64,000 nt of DNA from Pseudomonas sp. RIT-PI-q (GCF_001297125.1 NZ_LHPC01000025.1:124001-188000), one strand, 5' to 3'; counted from the stretch's first letter, positions 30,261 through 39,096 are shown. The notes: a model not told the origin generated them from the sequence alone. Translations and numbers: made by a program.

Positions 30261-31151
30261 TCAAGGCTTGCTCAACGCCTCGTAAAGGGTGTTGAGGTTG
30301 TACTCAAACAACCCGGCGAAGGTGCTGGCAGGACCGCTGGCGGCGAGGGCATCGGAGTACAACGTACCGCCAATGTGCGCGCCGCTTTCGTCGGCAATCT
30401 GCTTGAGCAAACGGGCGTCCTTGATGTTCTCCATGAACACTGCTTTGACCTTGGCCTGGCGAATCTGAGTGATCAGCGCCGCAACTTCAGCAGCCGAAGG
30501 TTCGCGTTCGGTGGACAGACCCTGGGGTGCCATGAAGTCGATGCCGTAGGCCTGACCGAGGTAGCCGAAGGCGTCATGGGAGGTCACGATCTTGCGGTTG
30601 CCTGGTGGCAGCGAACCGAGCTTGACCTTGGCTTCGGCGAGGAGGGCGTAGATCTGCTTCAGGTAGGTCTGGCTGTTGCGTTGGTAGTCGGCTTTGTTCG
30701 CCGGGTCGGCGGCGATCAACGCCTTGGTGATGTTGCCGATGTACAACTCGGCGTTTGCCAGATTGTGCCAGGCGTGCGGGTCTGGAACGGTTTCGCCGTC
30801 CTCATCCAGCGAGCGTGGAATGACGCCGTGGCTCGCGCTGATCACCGGTGATTTGGTCTCGGTGCTGGTCACCAGTCGATCCAGCCACGGCTCGAAACCC
30901 AAACCGTTCTTGATGATGAGCTTGGCCTTCAGCAGGGCTTTAGCATCGTCCGGAGTCGGTTCGTAAGTGTGGGCATCGGCGTCCGGCCCGACCATGTTGG
31001 TGATCTGGATATGGTCGCCGCCGACCTGGTGGGTCATGTCGGCGAGGATGCTGAAGCTGGTGACCACCTGCAGTTTTTCTGCGGCAGACAGCGACATCGA
31101 CAACATCAAACTGAACAGCACGAGTAAAACGCGCAACGGGTAACACCTCAT
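30261..31151 (-). CDS. Zinc ABC transporter, periplasmic binding protein (ZnuA-like)
   Basis: 296 residues with a signal peptide (VLLVLFSLMLSMSLSAAEK). It is a cluster A-I metal-binding protein: ligands appear as His in DADAHTYEP, His in PDPHAWHN, His in VTSHDAFGYL and Asp in GGTLYSDAL, the H-H-H-D set favoured for zinc over manganese. The acidic His-rich loop of classic ZnuA is missing. The start is ATG 31151, overlapping the permease stop as ATGA; a start at 31295 would run through the permease. It is the last gene of the folE2 operon, hence probably expressed under zinc starvation. It is likely a second system beside the main znuABC. Confidence 0.88.
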   Translation of the reverse strand: MRCYPLRVLLVLFSLMLSMSLSAAEKLQVVTSFSILADMTHQVGGDHIQITNMVGPDADAHTYEPTPDDAKALLKAKLIIKNGLGFEPWLDRLVTSTETKSPVISASHGVIPRSLDEDGETVPDPHAWHNLANAELYIGNITKALIAADPANKADYQRNSQTYLKQIYALLAEAKVKLGSLPPGNRKIVTSHDAFGYLGQAYGIDFMAPQGLSTEREPSAAEVAALITQIRQAKVKAVFMENIKDARLLKQIADESGAHIGGTLYSDALAASGPASTFAGLFEYNLNTLYEALSKP

Positions 31152-32014
31152 TGGGATGTGAGCAAAGGCGGGCGGCGCAGCAAACCGTGGACTGGCCCGC
31201 ACACCACAGACAGCAAATACAAACCGCCAGCCACCAGCACGATGGCCGGGCCGCTGGGCAGCGAGTAGTAGAACGACAGCAACAAGCCGAACCACACCGA
31301 GAGGCAGCCGAGCGCGGCGGCAATGGCCATCAATGCAGGCAAGCGGCGACTCCAGAAGCGTGAGGCGGCGGCCGGCAACATCATCAAACCGACCACCATC
31401 AACGCGCCGATGGCCTGGAAGCCGATCACCAGATTCAGTACCACAAGGGTCAGGAATACGCCGTGCGCCATGGGGCCGAGACGGCTGACGGTTTGCAGGA
31501 AGAGTGGGTCGAGGGTGTCCAGCAACAGCGGTTTGTAGATGAGTGCCATGGCGATCAGGCTGAACCCCGAAACCCAGAGCATGCCCGTCAGCGTCGGACC
31601 GTCGACGGCCAGCGCCGAGCCGAACAGCAGGTGAAGCAGGTCAAGGCGTTTGCCGGCGATGCCCAGGATCAGCACGCCACTGGCGAGGGATATCGGGTAG
31701 ATCGCGGCGAGGCTGGCGTCTTCTCTAAGACCGGTTCGACGAGTGATCCATGCGGCGAGCCCGGCCATGCTGAGACCTGCACCGAGACCACCGACAGTCA
31801 GCGCGGGCAGGCTCAATCCAGCGAACCAGAAACCCAAAGCGGCGCCGGGCAGGATGCCGTGAGCCACTGCATCTCCGATCAGACTCATGCGCCGCAGGAT
31901 CAGAAACACACCCAGTGGTGCCGTGCTGCACGCCAACAACAATCCACCAAGTAGCGCTCGGCGCATGAATACGAACTCATGGAACGGTTGCCAAAGTTGA
32001 GCGGCGGCGATCAT
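31148..32014 (-). CDS. Zinc ABC transporter permease (ZnuB-like)
   Basis: 288 residues with about eight membrane helices, of the ABC-3 family. The conserved segments SLIGDAVAHGILPGAALGFW and VVGLMMLPAAASRFW are typical of zinc/manganese permeases. It starts at ATG 32014, overlapping the ATPase stop by one base, and ends overlapping the binding-protein start, so it is translationally coupled on both sides. It would form a homodimeric channel with the ATPase at 32014-32682. Confidence 0.92.
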   Translation of the reverse strand: MIAAAQLWQPFHEFVFMRRALLGGLLLACSTAPLGVFLILRRMSLIGDAVAHGILPGAALGFWFAGLSLPALTVGGLGAGLSMAGLAAWITRRTGLREDASLAAIYPISLASGVLILGIAGKRLDLLHLLFGSALAVDGPTLTGMLWVSGFSLIAMALIYKPLLLDTLDPLFLQTVSRLGPMAHGVFLTLVVLNLVIGFQAIGALMVVGLMMLPAAASRFWSRRLPALMAIAAALGCLSVWFGLLLSFYYSLPSGPAIVLVAGGLYLLSVVCGPVHGLLRRPPLLTSQ

Positions 32015-32682
32015 CAGGCCACCTGCGTTTGCGGTTGTTGATGAATCAGATCAATGCTCGGCCCGAGGGTACAACCACTGCTTTTGATCAGCAGGGTGTG
32101 TGGAATGTATTGGCGAACGGCAGCCAGGTCATGGCACACGACAAGCAGGGTTCGGCCTTCGGCATGCCAGGTGTGGATGTGTTTCCACAGCAGGGCCTGA
32201 CCGAGTTCGTCAAGGGCGGCGTGGGGTTCGTCGAGTAACAGCAAGGGTGCTTGGGCAAGACTCAAGCGGGCGAGCAGGGCGCGTTGCAGTTCGCCGCCGG
32301 AGAGCGCCATCAGTGGGCGCTGTTCCAGGCCACTCAGGCACCAGTCTTCCAGAACTGCAGTGAGGCGTTCGCGGCGTATCTCTGGCGATTGCTTGCTGCC
32401 CCAGAAACCGGCGGCCACCAATTCTTGGAGGCTGATGGGGAATTGCCGGTCGAGGTGTTGCTGCTGCGGTAGAAACGAGAGACCGCCCTTGCGTGGAACA
32501 TCCAGTACGACGTTTCCCGACAATGGCTTTTGCAAGCCGGCGATGACTTTCAACAGGCTGCTTTTACCGGAGCCGTTAGCGCCGACGACAGCAGTCAGGC
32601 TTCCTTTGGGTAGATCGAACTCCACGGCAGGTGTCAGCGGTTGGCCCGGCGCACCCCAGCGCAATGCTTGGCAACGGATCAT
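32014..32682 (-). CDS. Zinc ABC transporter ATP-binding protein (ZnuC-like)
   Basis: 222 residues with a full ABC core: Walker A GANGSGKSS (about 34-42), Q-loop LPQQQ, signature LSGGELQRALLARL and Walker B LLLLDEPHAALD. It energises the permease encoded next. The C-terminal zinc-sensing extension of some ZnuC proteins is not present. It overlaps folE2 by ATGA upstream. Confidence 0.92.
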   Translation of the reverse strand: MIRCQALRWGAPGQPLTPAVEFDLPKGSLTAVVGANGSGKSSLLKVIAGLQKPLSGNVVLDVPRKGGLSFLPQQQHLDRQFPISLQELVAAGFWGSKQSPEIRRERLTAVLEDWCLSGLEQRPLMALSGGELQRALLARLSLAQAPLLLLDEPHAALDELGQALLWKHIHTWHAEGRTLLVVCHDLAAVRQYIPHTLLIKSSGCTLGPSIDLIHQQPQTQVA

Positions 32683-33587
32683 ACGGCCTCCCAGTTCCAG
32701 CGACTTTCGGCGACGGCGTCATGGGCGTGGAGGCTCTCGGCGTGGATGACTTCTATGTGGAAGGCGCCGATGCCAGGGGAGCGTTTCAGGGCGAGGTTCA
32801 AGCGTCGCGCGGCGTCTTCGCAGAACATCAGATTCTGCCCGTTGGCCAGGGCGAAGGCTTGTTCGTCGGCGCGTTTTACAGCGGTTTGAACGGCGGTGCC
32901 GAGGGCTGCTTCGGCGTCGTTGATGATCGTGATTAGGGGCAGGTCATCCAGATAGTCTTCCAGGCGAAGACTCAATTTCGCGGTGCTGCGTTGGCTGTGG
33001 GGCGTTGCGACGATGCCTTTTGTCGAACCGAGCCAAGCCAAAACATCGGCGTGTTGCAGTGGTTGGTTGGCGAAGTCATCGATGAATTGCTGCTGAATCA
33101 GCTGCCGGGAAAGTGCGGCTGAGCACGGGCAAGTCGAGGAATAAGGAATGTCTATTTTTAGTTCCACGTGGAACATCGCGTTTTTCAGACGTGCTTCGAT
33201 GCTCACTGGATAAGTCTTCCAGCCGGCCAACGGACTAATCAGCGCCGGTCTTTTAAGCAGTAAATCGGCGTGAATTTTTAAGTAAGCACTGTTGGAAAGC
33301 CCGTCATGTGAGTCGAGGAAATTCTGCAAGACTCGCCGCAACAAAGCTGGTGTCAGGCTTTCCAGTTCAAGCATTTCCAGCGCCAGGTAGAGCCGCGACA
33401 TATGAATGCCGCGCGCCTCTCCATCATCGAGGCTAACGCCCGCATCGGCCTTCGCACTCAGTCGTTGGCCATCGAATAAAACAGGAAGAGCAATGCCGCA
33501 CATGCCCACCCACTCCAGTGGCAGGGCTTGGCGTGAGGCCTGCGCGGCGATATCCGGCAGAGTCAGCGCATTCATGAGCAGGTCCAT
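32679..33587 (-). CDS. folE2: GTP cyclohydrolase type IB (zinc-independent)
   Basis: 302 residues. FolE2 replaces the zinc enzyme FolE in the first step of folate synthesis (GTP to dihydroneopterin triphosphate) when zinc is scarce. It has the family segments VEWVG-like LEWVGMCGIALP, IDIPYSSTCPCSAALSR with the metal-ligand cysteine, and an acidic C-terminal half. The start could be ATG 33587 or 33575 (MNALTLPDIA, the more common family start). A Zur-like box at 33607-33621 lies 20 bases upstream. It is the first gene of a four-gene operon with a zinc importer, all junctions overlapping. Confidence 0.95.
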   Translation of the reverse strand: MDLLMNALTLPDIAAQASRQALPLEWVGMCGIALPVLFDGQRLSAKADAGVSLDDGEARGIHMSRLYLALEMLELESLTPALLRRVLQNFLDSHDGLSNSAYLKIHADLLLKRPALISPLAGWKTYPVSIEARLKNAMFHVELKIDIPYSSTCPCSAALSRQLIQQQFIDDFANQPLQHADVLAWLGSTKGIVATPHSQRSTAKLSLRLEDYLDDLPLITIINDAEAALGTAVQTAVKRADEQAFALANGQNLMFCEDAARRLNLALKRSPGIGAFHIEVIHAESLHAHDAVAESRWNWEAV

Positions 33588-33606
33588 CGTGGGAGTTGAT
33601 TTTGCA

Positions 33607-33621
33607 TGTTATGTTATTACA
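33607..33621. promoter_or_regulatory. Degenerate Zur-like box before folE2
   Basis: TGTTATGTTATTACA agrees at 12 of 15 positions with the perfect box at 34149-34163. It lies just upstream of folE2 in an AT-rich promoter region, as expected for repression by zinc-loaded Zur. Confidence 0.65.
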
Positions 33622-33692
33622 TTAAAATCAACCATGCCTTTTTCATGAACGAGCTTTCATCATGCTTTGCAGCAGAGGAAAAAGTCCCAGGC

Positions 33693-34070
33693 CTAGCAGC
33701 CGCTGATTCGGCTACAGGTGAACTTGCCGCTACTGCCGCCGGAGCTGGAAAACCGGTTGATCGTGGTCCAGCCAACGCGACGGTTGTAACCGACCCACGC
33801 TTCGCCATCGGAAGCGAGGCCGGTGAAGAACGTGAGTTGTCCGTAGCGACTATTGGTCTGCGCCCAGTAGCGTTTTCCGGCCGCTTCGAAGCCCCGCAGA
33901 TAAATGGTATTGCCAGCGGTGTTGACGCTGTAGGCATTGCCATCTGCATCCACGCAGGCCAACAGATTGGCGCTACGGGTGCATCTGGCCAGGCTCGGGA
34001 TTTGCGCCCACGCGCCCAAAGCGACCAGCAGTGGAAAGCTCATCAGCGCTAATTTCAGGGCAATACGCAT
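33693..34070 (-). CDS. Small secreted protein of the zinc island, unknown function
   Basis: 125 residues. The signal peptide MRIALKLALMSFPLLVALG ends near GAWAQ. The mature part has four cysteines (ARCTRS, LACVD, FTCSRI, SGC) and aromatic/glycine-rich repeats (SVNTAGNTIYLRGFEAAG, YWAQTNSRYGQLTFF) suggestive of a small disulfide-bonded beta domain. The start is ATG 34070 before the signal sequence; an ATG at 34148 would abut the Zur box directly. It shares a divergent region with zigA, so it is probably zinc-repressed too. No function was recognised. Confidence 0.7.
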   Translation of the reverse strand: MRIALKLALMSFPLLVALGAWAQIPSLARCTRSANLLACVDADGNAYSVNTAGNTIYLRGFEAAGKRYWAQTNSRYGQLTFFTGLASDGEAWVGYNRRVGWTTINRFSSSGGSSGKFTCSRISGC

Positions 34071-34148
34071 TGGATTTCTCACGGTAGGAACGGCTCCAGC
34101 ATCCTGCCCTTTATCATCGTGAGCAAGAGGAGAGTGGCTTGTTTGCAT

Positions 34149-34163
34149 TGTTATACTATAACA
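34149..34163. promoter_or_regulatory. Perfect Zur-type operator
   Basis: TGTTATACTATAACA, a perfect 7-1-7 inverted repeat of the form known for gammaproteobacterial Zur sites. It stands between zigA (start 34213) and the divergent secreted-protein gene, so one site could control both. The regulator gene itself is not in the window. Confidence 0.85.
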
Positions 34164-34212
34164 TTAAAACAAGCCCGGCCCTTTGATCGGGCATCCTTAT
34201 GAGGAACACCTG

Positions 34213-35418
34213 ATGCCCAATCGTCTCCCCGTGACCGTCCTGTCGGGATTTCTCGGCGCCGGTAAAAGCACGCTGCTCAACTATGTGCTGCGCAACCGCG
34301 ACAACCTGCGAGTCGCTGTGATCGTCAATGATATGAGTGAAATCAACATCGATGGCAGCGAAGTCCAGCGGGATGTCAGCTTGAATCGTGCCGAAGAAAA
34401 ACTCGTGGAAATGAGCAACGGCTGTATTTGCTGCACCTTGCGCGAAGATTTACTGGAAGAGGTCAGCAAACTCGCCAGGGACGGTCGTTTTGATTACTTA
34501 TTGATCGAATCCACCGGCATTTCCGAACCGCTGCCCGTCGCGGAAACCTTTACCTTCCGCGACGAAGACGGGCAGAGCCTGGCGGACATAGCCCGGCTCG
34601 ACACCATGGTCACTGTCGTCGACGGCATGAACTTCCTGCTCGACTACCAGGCCGCCGAGAGTCTCGCCTCCCGCGGTGAAACATTGGGTGAGGAGGACGA
34701 ACGCTCGATCACTGACCTGCTGATCGAGCAAGTCGAATTCGCCGACGTGATCCTGGTCAGCAAGATCGACTTGATCAGCAGCAGCGAACGCCAGGAGCTG
34801 ATTGCAATCCTCAAGCGGCTCAACGCTCAGGCGGAAATCATCCCGATGGTCATGGGCGAAATCACACTGGAAAAGATCCTCAATACCGGCCGCTTCGACT
34901 TCGACAAAGCTGCTCAGGCACCGGGATGGTTGCAGGAGTTACGTGGCGAGCATGTAGCGGAAACCGAAGCGTATGGCATCGCTTCCAGCGCTTACCGAGC
35001 ACGCCGCCCGTTTCATCCGCAGCGCTTTTTCAGCTTCATCGAACGCCCGTGGGTGAACGGCAAACTGCTGCGCTCCAAAGGGTTCTTCTGGCTGGCGAGC
35101 AAGCCCATGGACGCCGGTAGCTGGTCCCAGGCCGGCGGCTTGATGCGCCACGGATTCGCCGGGCGCTGGTGGCGTTTCGTGCCGAAAACACAGTGGCCGC
35201 AAGACGAAGAAAGCACCAGTGGGATCATGGAAAACTGGACGGCCACGACCGGCGATTGCCGCCAGGAGCTGGTGTTCATCGGCCAAAACATCGACTTCGC
35301 TCAACTCACTGCTGAGCTCGACGATTGCCTGCTGACCGATGCTGAAATGGCGCTGGGTGTCGAGAGCTGGCGACTGCTGCCAGACCCGTTCGGCCCTTGG
35401 CATGAAGAGGCCGCCTGA
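34213..35418 (+). CDS. zigA: COG0523 zinc metallochaperone GTPase
   Basis: 401-residue G3E GTPase. Walker [10 protein letters not shown] is at 12-20, the metal-binding CICC motif at 71-74, ESTGISEP provides the switch region and VSKID the guanine-recognition motif. A C-terminal CobW domain follows, with [10 protein letters not shown]. ZigA-type proteins deliver zinc to client enzymes during starvation. The start is ATG 34213, with GAGGAAC upstream. A perfect Zur box lies 50 bases before it. It overlaps the DUF1826 gene by TGATG. Confidence 0.92.
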   Translation: MPNRLPVTVLSGFLGAGKSTLLNYVLRNRDNLRVAVIVNDMSEINIDGSEVQRDVSLNRAEEKLVEMSNGCICCTLREDLLEEVSKLARDGRFDYLLIESTGISEPLPVAETFTFRDEDGQSLADIARLDTMVTVVDGMNFLLDYQAAESLASRGETLGEEDERSITDLLIEQVEFADVILVSKIDLISSSERQELIAILKRLNAQAEIIPMVMGEITLEKILNTGRFDFDKAAQAPGWLQELRGEHVAETEAYGIASSAYRARRPFHPQRFFSFIERPWVNGKLLRSKGFFWLASKPMDAGSWSQAGGLMRHGFAGRWWRFVPKTQWPQDEESTSGIMENWTATTGDCRQELVFIGQNIDFAQLTAELDDCLLTDAEMALGVESWRLLPDPFGPWHEEAA

Positions 35419-36092
35419 TGCTCACACCAAACCCTGTGAGAGCGGGCTTGCCCGCGAAGGCATCCTCGCGACCCCGACATCAACACCATGGCTCAACCCC
35501 CGAGGCGCTGGCCAAGATCCTCGAAGACGACACAAACCTGGCCGTCTGGAACCGCCAACTCCCGGTACACATCGCTGATTTCGGCAGCCTGCTGCTGTCC
35601 CTGAATGAACCGTTAGCCGAAGCGCTGTCGCTGGACATGCAAAGCGACGAAGCCGAACCCAATCTCCACGGATTGGCCTCTGGATTCAGCGACCTTGAAG
35701 GCTACGAAGGCTTCATCGCCGACGTCTCCTGGCTGGTCAGCGCCTTCGCCTGCCTGCTGGGCGCCCAGCGTATCGGCCTACGCCTGCGGGTACTGGACAA
35801 GGCCATGTGCCCGCGCTTCCACGTCGATCATGTACCGGTGCGCTTGATCACCACATACGCCGGAATCGGCAGCGAGTGGCTGAAGGAGGGAACGATGGAG
35901 CGTCGGCAATTGGGCAAAGCAGACGCCGAACCCCGGGACGACTCGCTGATCCAGCAGATTGCCAGCGGCGACGTAGCGCTGCTCAAAGGTGAGAAATGGC
36001 ACGGCAACGAAGGGTTTGGCCTGATCCACCGCTCACCACACCTCGGGCCGCGTGAGCGCCGTTTAATCCTCACCCTCGATTGGCTCAGCTAG
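35418..36092 (+). CDS. DUF1826 family protein with REP-encoded N-terminus
   Basis: 224 residues. Residues from about 60 on match a DUF1826-type protein (DFGSLLLSLNEPLAEALSL, GLRLRVLDKAMCPRFHVDHV), where RFHVDHVPVRLITTY with His-x-Asp resembles a cupin or oxygenase metal site. The first residues (NPVRAGLPAKAS) are the translation of a REP element at 35433-35460, not family sequence. The start ATG 35418 overlaps the zigA stop. Being coupled to zigA, it is probably zinc-regulated. The function is unknown. Confidence 0.75.
   Translation: MLTPNPVRAGLPAKASSRPRHQHHGSTPEALAKILEDDTNLAVWNRQLPVHIADFGSLLLSLNEPLAEALSLDMQSDEAEPNLHGLASGFSDLEGYEGFIADVSWLVSAFACLLGAQRIGLRLRVLDKAMCPRFHVDHVPVRLITTYAGIGSEWLKEGTMERRQLGKADAEPRDDSLIQQIASGDVALLKGEKWHGNEGFGLIHRSPHLGPRERRLILTLDWLS
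35433..35460. repeat. REP element inside the DUF1826 coding region
   Basis: TGTGAGAGCGGGCTTGCCCG followed by CGAAGG, a single REP of the TGTGGGAGC class with one change (TGTGA for TGTGG). It is read in frame at the N-terminus of the gene 35418-36092 instead of lying in a spacer. Confidence 0.8.
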
Positions 36093-36094
36093 GC

Positions 36095-36451
36095 TCAAGG
36101 CTTGAGCCAGGTGCCCTGGCTCTGGGCTTCACAAAACGGCTGCAGATACGCCGCATCGGTGGCCACGCCGTAATAGTGAATATCCTGACGGTAAGGCATA
36201 TTGGCGACTTGGGCGTTGCTGCACACGCCGAACGCGCCGCTTGGGCATTGGTCGACGTACTGCACCTCGACTGTCTGGCCCGGAAGGTTTGGCTGACAGA
36301 AGCCTTCGGCGAAGAGTTTTTCAGGGATGTTGCGGTTCTGCTGGCACACTTTTACGTCAATTCGCGCACCCGTACTATGTACTACACACGCTTGAGCCAA
36401 TGCTTCGCCGGAGCAGAGCGCCAGGAGCAACGAAAATCCCATCAACCGCAT
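36095..36451 (-). CDS. Small secreted cysteine-containing protein, unknown function
   Basis: 118 residues with a signal peptide (RLMGFSLLLALCSGEALAQA). The mature part has six cysteines (QACVVH, KVCQQ, GFCQP, DQCPSG, GVCSN, PFCEA), enough for three disulfides. A strong ribosome binding site GAGGAGG precedes the ATG. It ends two bases from the convergent DUF1826 gene and starts 27 bases from the divergent COG0523 gene, so it sits within the zinc island. No catalytic motif or known family was recognised. Confidence 0.75.
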   Translation of the reverse strand: MRLMGFSLLLALCSGEALAQACVVHSTGARIDVKVCQQNRNIPEKLFAEGFCQPNLPGQTVEVQYVDQCPSGAFGVCSNAQVANMPYRQDIHYYGVATDAAYLQPFCEAQSQGTWLKP

Positions 36452-36478
36452 TCTTTACCTCCTCAGAAATCATCGACC

Positions 36479-37450
36479 ATGTTGCAGAACATCCCCACTC
36501 ACGTTATTGCGGGTCCATTGGGCGCCGGCAAGACCAGCCTGATCAAGAACCTGCTGATGCAGCGTCCGGTCGGCGAGCGCTGGGCGGTGCTGATCAACGA
36601 ATTCGGGCAGATCGGCCTCGACGCTGCGCTGCTGACCCAGGACGCCGATGGTATCGCACTGGGTGAAGTGGCCGGGGGCTGCTTGTGTTGCGTCAACGGT
36701 GCGCCGTTTCAGATCGGCCTCGGACGGTTGCTGCGCAAGGCGCGGCCGGATCGACTGTTCATCGAGCCCTCGGGGTTGGGACATCCGGCGCAGTTGCTGA
36801 GGCAGTTGGGTGAAGCGCCGTGGGTCGGCGTACTGGCGGTACAGCCCTGCGTGTTGGTGCTGGGTGCCCAAGCCCTGGCTGTCGGCAAAGCGCTGCCCGA
36901 GTCGCAACAGGACGCGTTGAATAGTGCGGGGTTGTTACTGCTGAACAAGGCGGAAGGTCTCGACGACAATGATCGCCAGCGAATCGCCGCGCAGTTGCCT
37001 GCTCGTCCTCTGTATTGGACGCAGCAAGCTCGTATGCCATTGAGCGAATTACCGGGGCTTGGGGTTCAGGCGGTGGCGGGTGTGGATAACTTCATTGCGC
37101 CTAAAGGGTTGGCGCAGATGTCGGCCATCTGGACTGATCCTGCACTACCGATTTGCTTGAGCCAGGAGCAGGAGGGTGGTTGGAGCATTGGCTGGCGTTG
37201 GCATCCGAGCCAGGCATTCGATACCGCACTGATCGGGCGATGGCTTGAAAGTCTTGCATGGCGGCGGGCGAAGCTGGTTATCCACAGCGTCGAGGGTTGG
37301 GTTTCGGCCAATGCGGTGGATAACTCGGTGTTGAATTGGCAGGCGAGTGAGTGGCGGCGGGATTCGCGGATCGAGCTGATCTTTAGTGAGCCGCAGAATG
37401 TTGAATTGCTGCAGAAAAGCTTGGCGGGTTGCCGGAATCAAGAGAATTAG
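36479..37450 (+). CDS. COG0523/CobW-family GTPase (second, short form)
   Basis: 323 residues. Walker A GPLGAGKTS is at 12-20, the metal-binding CLCC at 68-71, and IEPSGLGHP and LLNKAEGLD are the switch and guanine-recognition regions. It is shorter than zigA in the C-terminal domain. Proteins of this type act in metal insertion. The location beside the zinc genes suggests zinc, but no Zur-like box is found in the 27-base spacer in front, so expression may come from a promoter inside the divergent gene. The ribosome binding site is weak. Its 3' region carries two DnaA boxes (37081, 37278). Confidence 0.85.
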   Translation: MLQNIPTHVIAGPLGAGKTSLIKNLLMQRPVGERWAVLINEFGQIGLDAALLTQDADGIALGEVAGGCLCCVNGAPFQIGLGRLLRKARPDRLFIEPSGLGHPAQLLRQLGEAPWVGVLAVQPCVLVLGAQALAVGKALPESQQDALNSAGLLLLNKAEGLDDNDRQRIAAQLPARPLYWTQQARMPLSELPGLGVQAVAGVDNFIAPKGLAQMSAIWTDPALPICLSQEQEGGWSIGWRWHPSQAFDTALIGRWLESLAWRRAKLVIHSVEGWVSANAVDNSVLNWQASEWRRDSRIELIFSEPQNVELLQKSLAGCRNQEN

Positions 37451-37479
37451 TGAGTTATTGGGTGGTTTTTGAGGGCCTC

Positions 37480-37574
37480 TTCGCGGGCAAGCCCGCTCCC
37501 ACACTGGATCTCCTGTGAACACAAAGTTTGTGTACGACGAAGATCGAATGTGGGAGCGGGCTTGCCCGCGAAGG
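37480..37574. repeat. REP pair (inverted), TGTGGGAGC class
   Basis: Arms 37480-37503 (TTCGCGGGCAAGCCCGCTCC...) and 37549-37574 (TGTGGGAGCGGGCTTGCCCG...) with a 45-base spacer. It lies between the convergent COG0523 and DUF3301 genes. Confidence 0.9.
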
Positions 37575-37597
37575 GTTTTAACTGGCTGACATCAAAC

Positions 37598-38014
37598 TTA
37601 CGGGCGCCACTTGGTGTGCTCCTGTCGCCACTGGCTCAGCTCAATCACCTCGGCGCGGGGCCTGGCCACGTCGACCACTGGCGGAGTGTCGTCGAATGGC
37701 ATCGGGTAGGGCGCCAGTTCGATCTGTGCGCTGTGGGCGCCGAATTGGGTGATGGTGCCGGTGTGGCGGGTTTCGCCGGTTACGGTAAATTCAAAGTTAT
37801 ACACGCGTGCCAGGCGTCGCCGGCCGCTGGCGTCCTTGATGAACGCGATTTTTTTCAACGCCACGTTGCCATCCAGCAACTCGATGCCAAGCTTGCTGCA
37901 ATGCTGCTTGACCCGCTCCAGCGCGCGCTCACGCAAGCCGTGGTTGTGCCATAGCCACGCGCCGCCCGTGGCGAACAGCATCAGCACGAAGATATTTCCG
38001 AGGGTCAGCATCAA
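37598..38014 (-). CDS. DUF3301 family membrane-anchored protein
   Basis: 138 residues with one N-terminal membrane helix (TLGNIFVLMLFATGGAWLWH) and a polar domain with GIELLDGNVALKKIAF and RRRLARVYNFEFTVTG, the recurrent pattern of DUF3301. Two adjacent ATG codons make the start uncertain by one residue. The role of the family is unknown. It is divergent from pdxY with 117 bases between. Confidence 0.8.
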   Translation of the reverse strand: MMLTLGNIFVLMLFATGGAWLWHNHGLRERALERVKQHCSKLGIELLDGNVALKKIAFIKDASGRRRLARVYNFEFTVTGETRHTGTITQFGAHSAQIELAPYPMPFDDTPPVVDVARPRAEVIELSQWRQEHTKWRP

Positions 38015-38131
38015 CAGGTTGCTCCAACAAGATAGTGTCAGCTTAACTGCGTCGCCGGTCTGTCGTACAGGCTGCGTTTAGTCGCATACTGCGCGGCTCG
38101 AATTTCATTCGTTTTACGGAAAACTCACCGC

Positions 38132-39004
38132 ATGAAACGTACGCCCCATCTGCTCGCCATCCAGTCCCACGTGGTGTTCGGTCACGCTGGCAACAGCGCC
38201 GCGGTTTTCCCGATGCAGCGGGTCGGGGTGAATGTCTGGCCGCTCAACACCGTGCAGTTCTCCAACCACACCCAATACGGGCAGTGGGCTGGTGAGGTGC
38301 TGGCGCCGCACCAGATTCCCGAGTTGGTCGAAGGCATCGCTGCAATTGGCGAGCTGGGCAACTGCGATGCGATATTGTCCGGCTACCTCGGCAGCGCAGC
38401 GCAGGGGCGGGCGATTCTGACGGGCGTGGCGCGGATCAAGTCGATGAATCCCAAGGCGCTCTATCTGTGCGACCCGGTGATGGGCCATCCGGAGAAAGGT
38501 TGCAGCGTACCTGCGGAAGTCAGCGATTTCCTGTTGCAGGAAGCGGCTGCCGTGGCGGACTTCATGTGTCCGAACCAGTTGGAACTGGACAGCTTTTCCG
38601 GGCGCAAGCCGCAATCGCTGTTCGACTGCCTGGCCATGGCGCGAGCGCTGCTGACGCGCGGTCCGAAGGCGGTGCTGGTCAAGCATCTGGACTATCCCGG
38701 CAAACCGTCGGACGTATTCGAGATGTTGCTGGTGACGGCCGAAGAAAGCTGGCATCTGCGCCGTCCGCTGTTGGCGTTTCCGCGCCAGCCGGTCGGTGTC
38801 GGTGACCTGACCTCCGGGCTGTTTCTGGCACGTGTACTGTTGGGCGACAGCTGGGTGGCGGCCTTCGAATTCGCCGCGTCGGCGGTGCATGAAGTGCTGC
38901 TGGAAACCCAAGCGTGTTCCAGCTATGAGCTGGAACTGGTGCGGGCCCAGGACCGGATTGCCCATCCACGGGTGCGGTTCGAGGCGACGGCGATCAGTTT
39001 GTAA
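38132..39004 (+). CDS. pdxY: Pyridoxal kinase
   Basis: 290 residues. It phosphorylates pyridoxal to pyridoxal-5-phosphate in the salvage pathway. It is a ribokinase-fold protein: the substrate segment [19 protein letters not shown] is near the N-terminus, [10 protein letters not shown] mid-way and the anion-hole/catalytic segment [15 protein letters not shown] (Asp in GDLTSG) near 225. The length and motifs fit PdxY rather than PdxK. It stands alone and is followed by a REP pair. Confidence 0.95.
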   Translation: MKRTPHLLAIQSHVVFGHAGNSAAVFPMQRVGVNVWPLNTVQFSNHTQYGQWAGEVLAPHQIPELVEGIAAIGELGNCDAILSGYLGSAAQGRAILTGVARIKSMNPKALYLCDPVMGHPEKGCSVPAEVSDFLLQEAAAVADFMCPNQLELDSFSGRKPQSLFDCLAMARALLTRGPKAVLVKHLDYPGKPSDVFEMLLVTAEESWHLRRPLLAFPRQPVGVGDLTSGLFLARVLLGDSWVAAFEFAASAVHEVLLETQACSSYELELVRAQDRIAHPRVRFEATAISL

Positions 39005-39017
39005 TCAGGTCGCAGCG

Positions 39018-39093
39018 AAAAGATCGCAGCCTGCGGCAGCTCCTACAAGGGTACGCATTCCCCTGTAGGAGCTGCCGCAGGCTGCGATCTTTT
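39018..39093. repeat. REP pair with GATCGCAGCC extension
   Basis: Inverted arms 39018-39047 and 39064-39093 (AAAAGATCGCAGCCTGCGGC and its complement) with a 16-base loop. The pair lies in the 92 bases between the convergent pdxY and thioesterase genes. It is nearly identical to the element at 18949-19025. Confidence 0.9.
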
Positions 39094-39096
39094 GCT

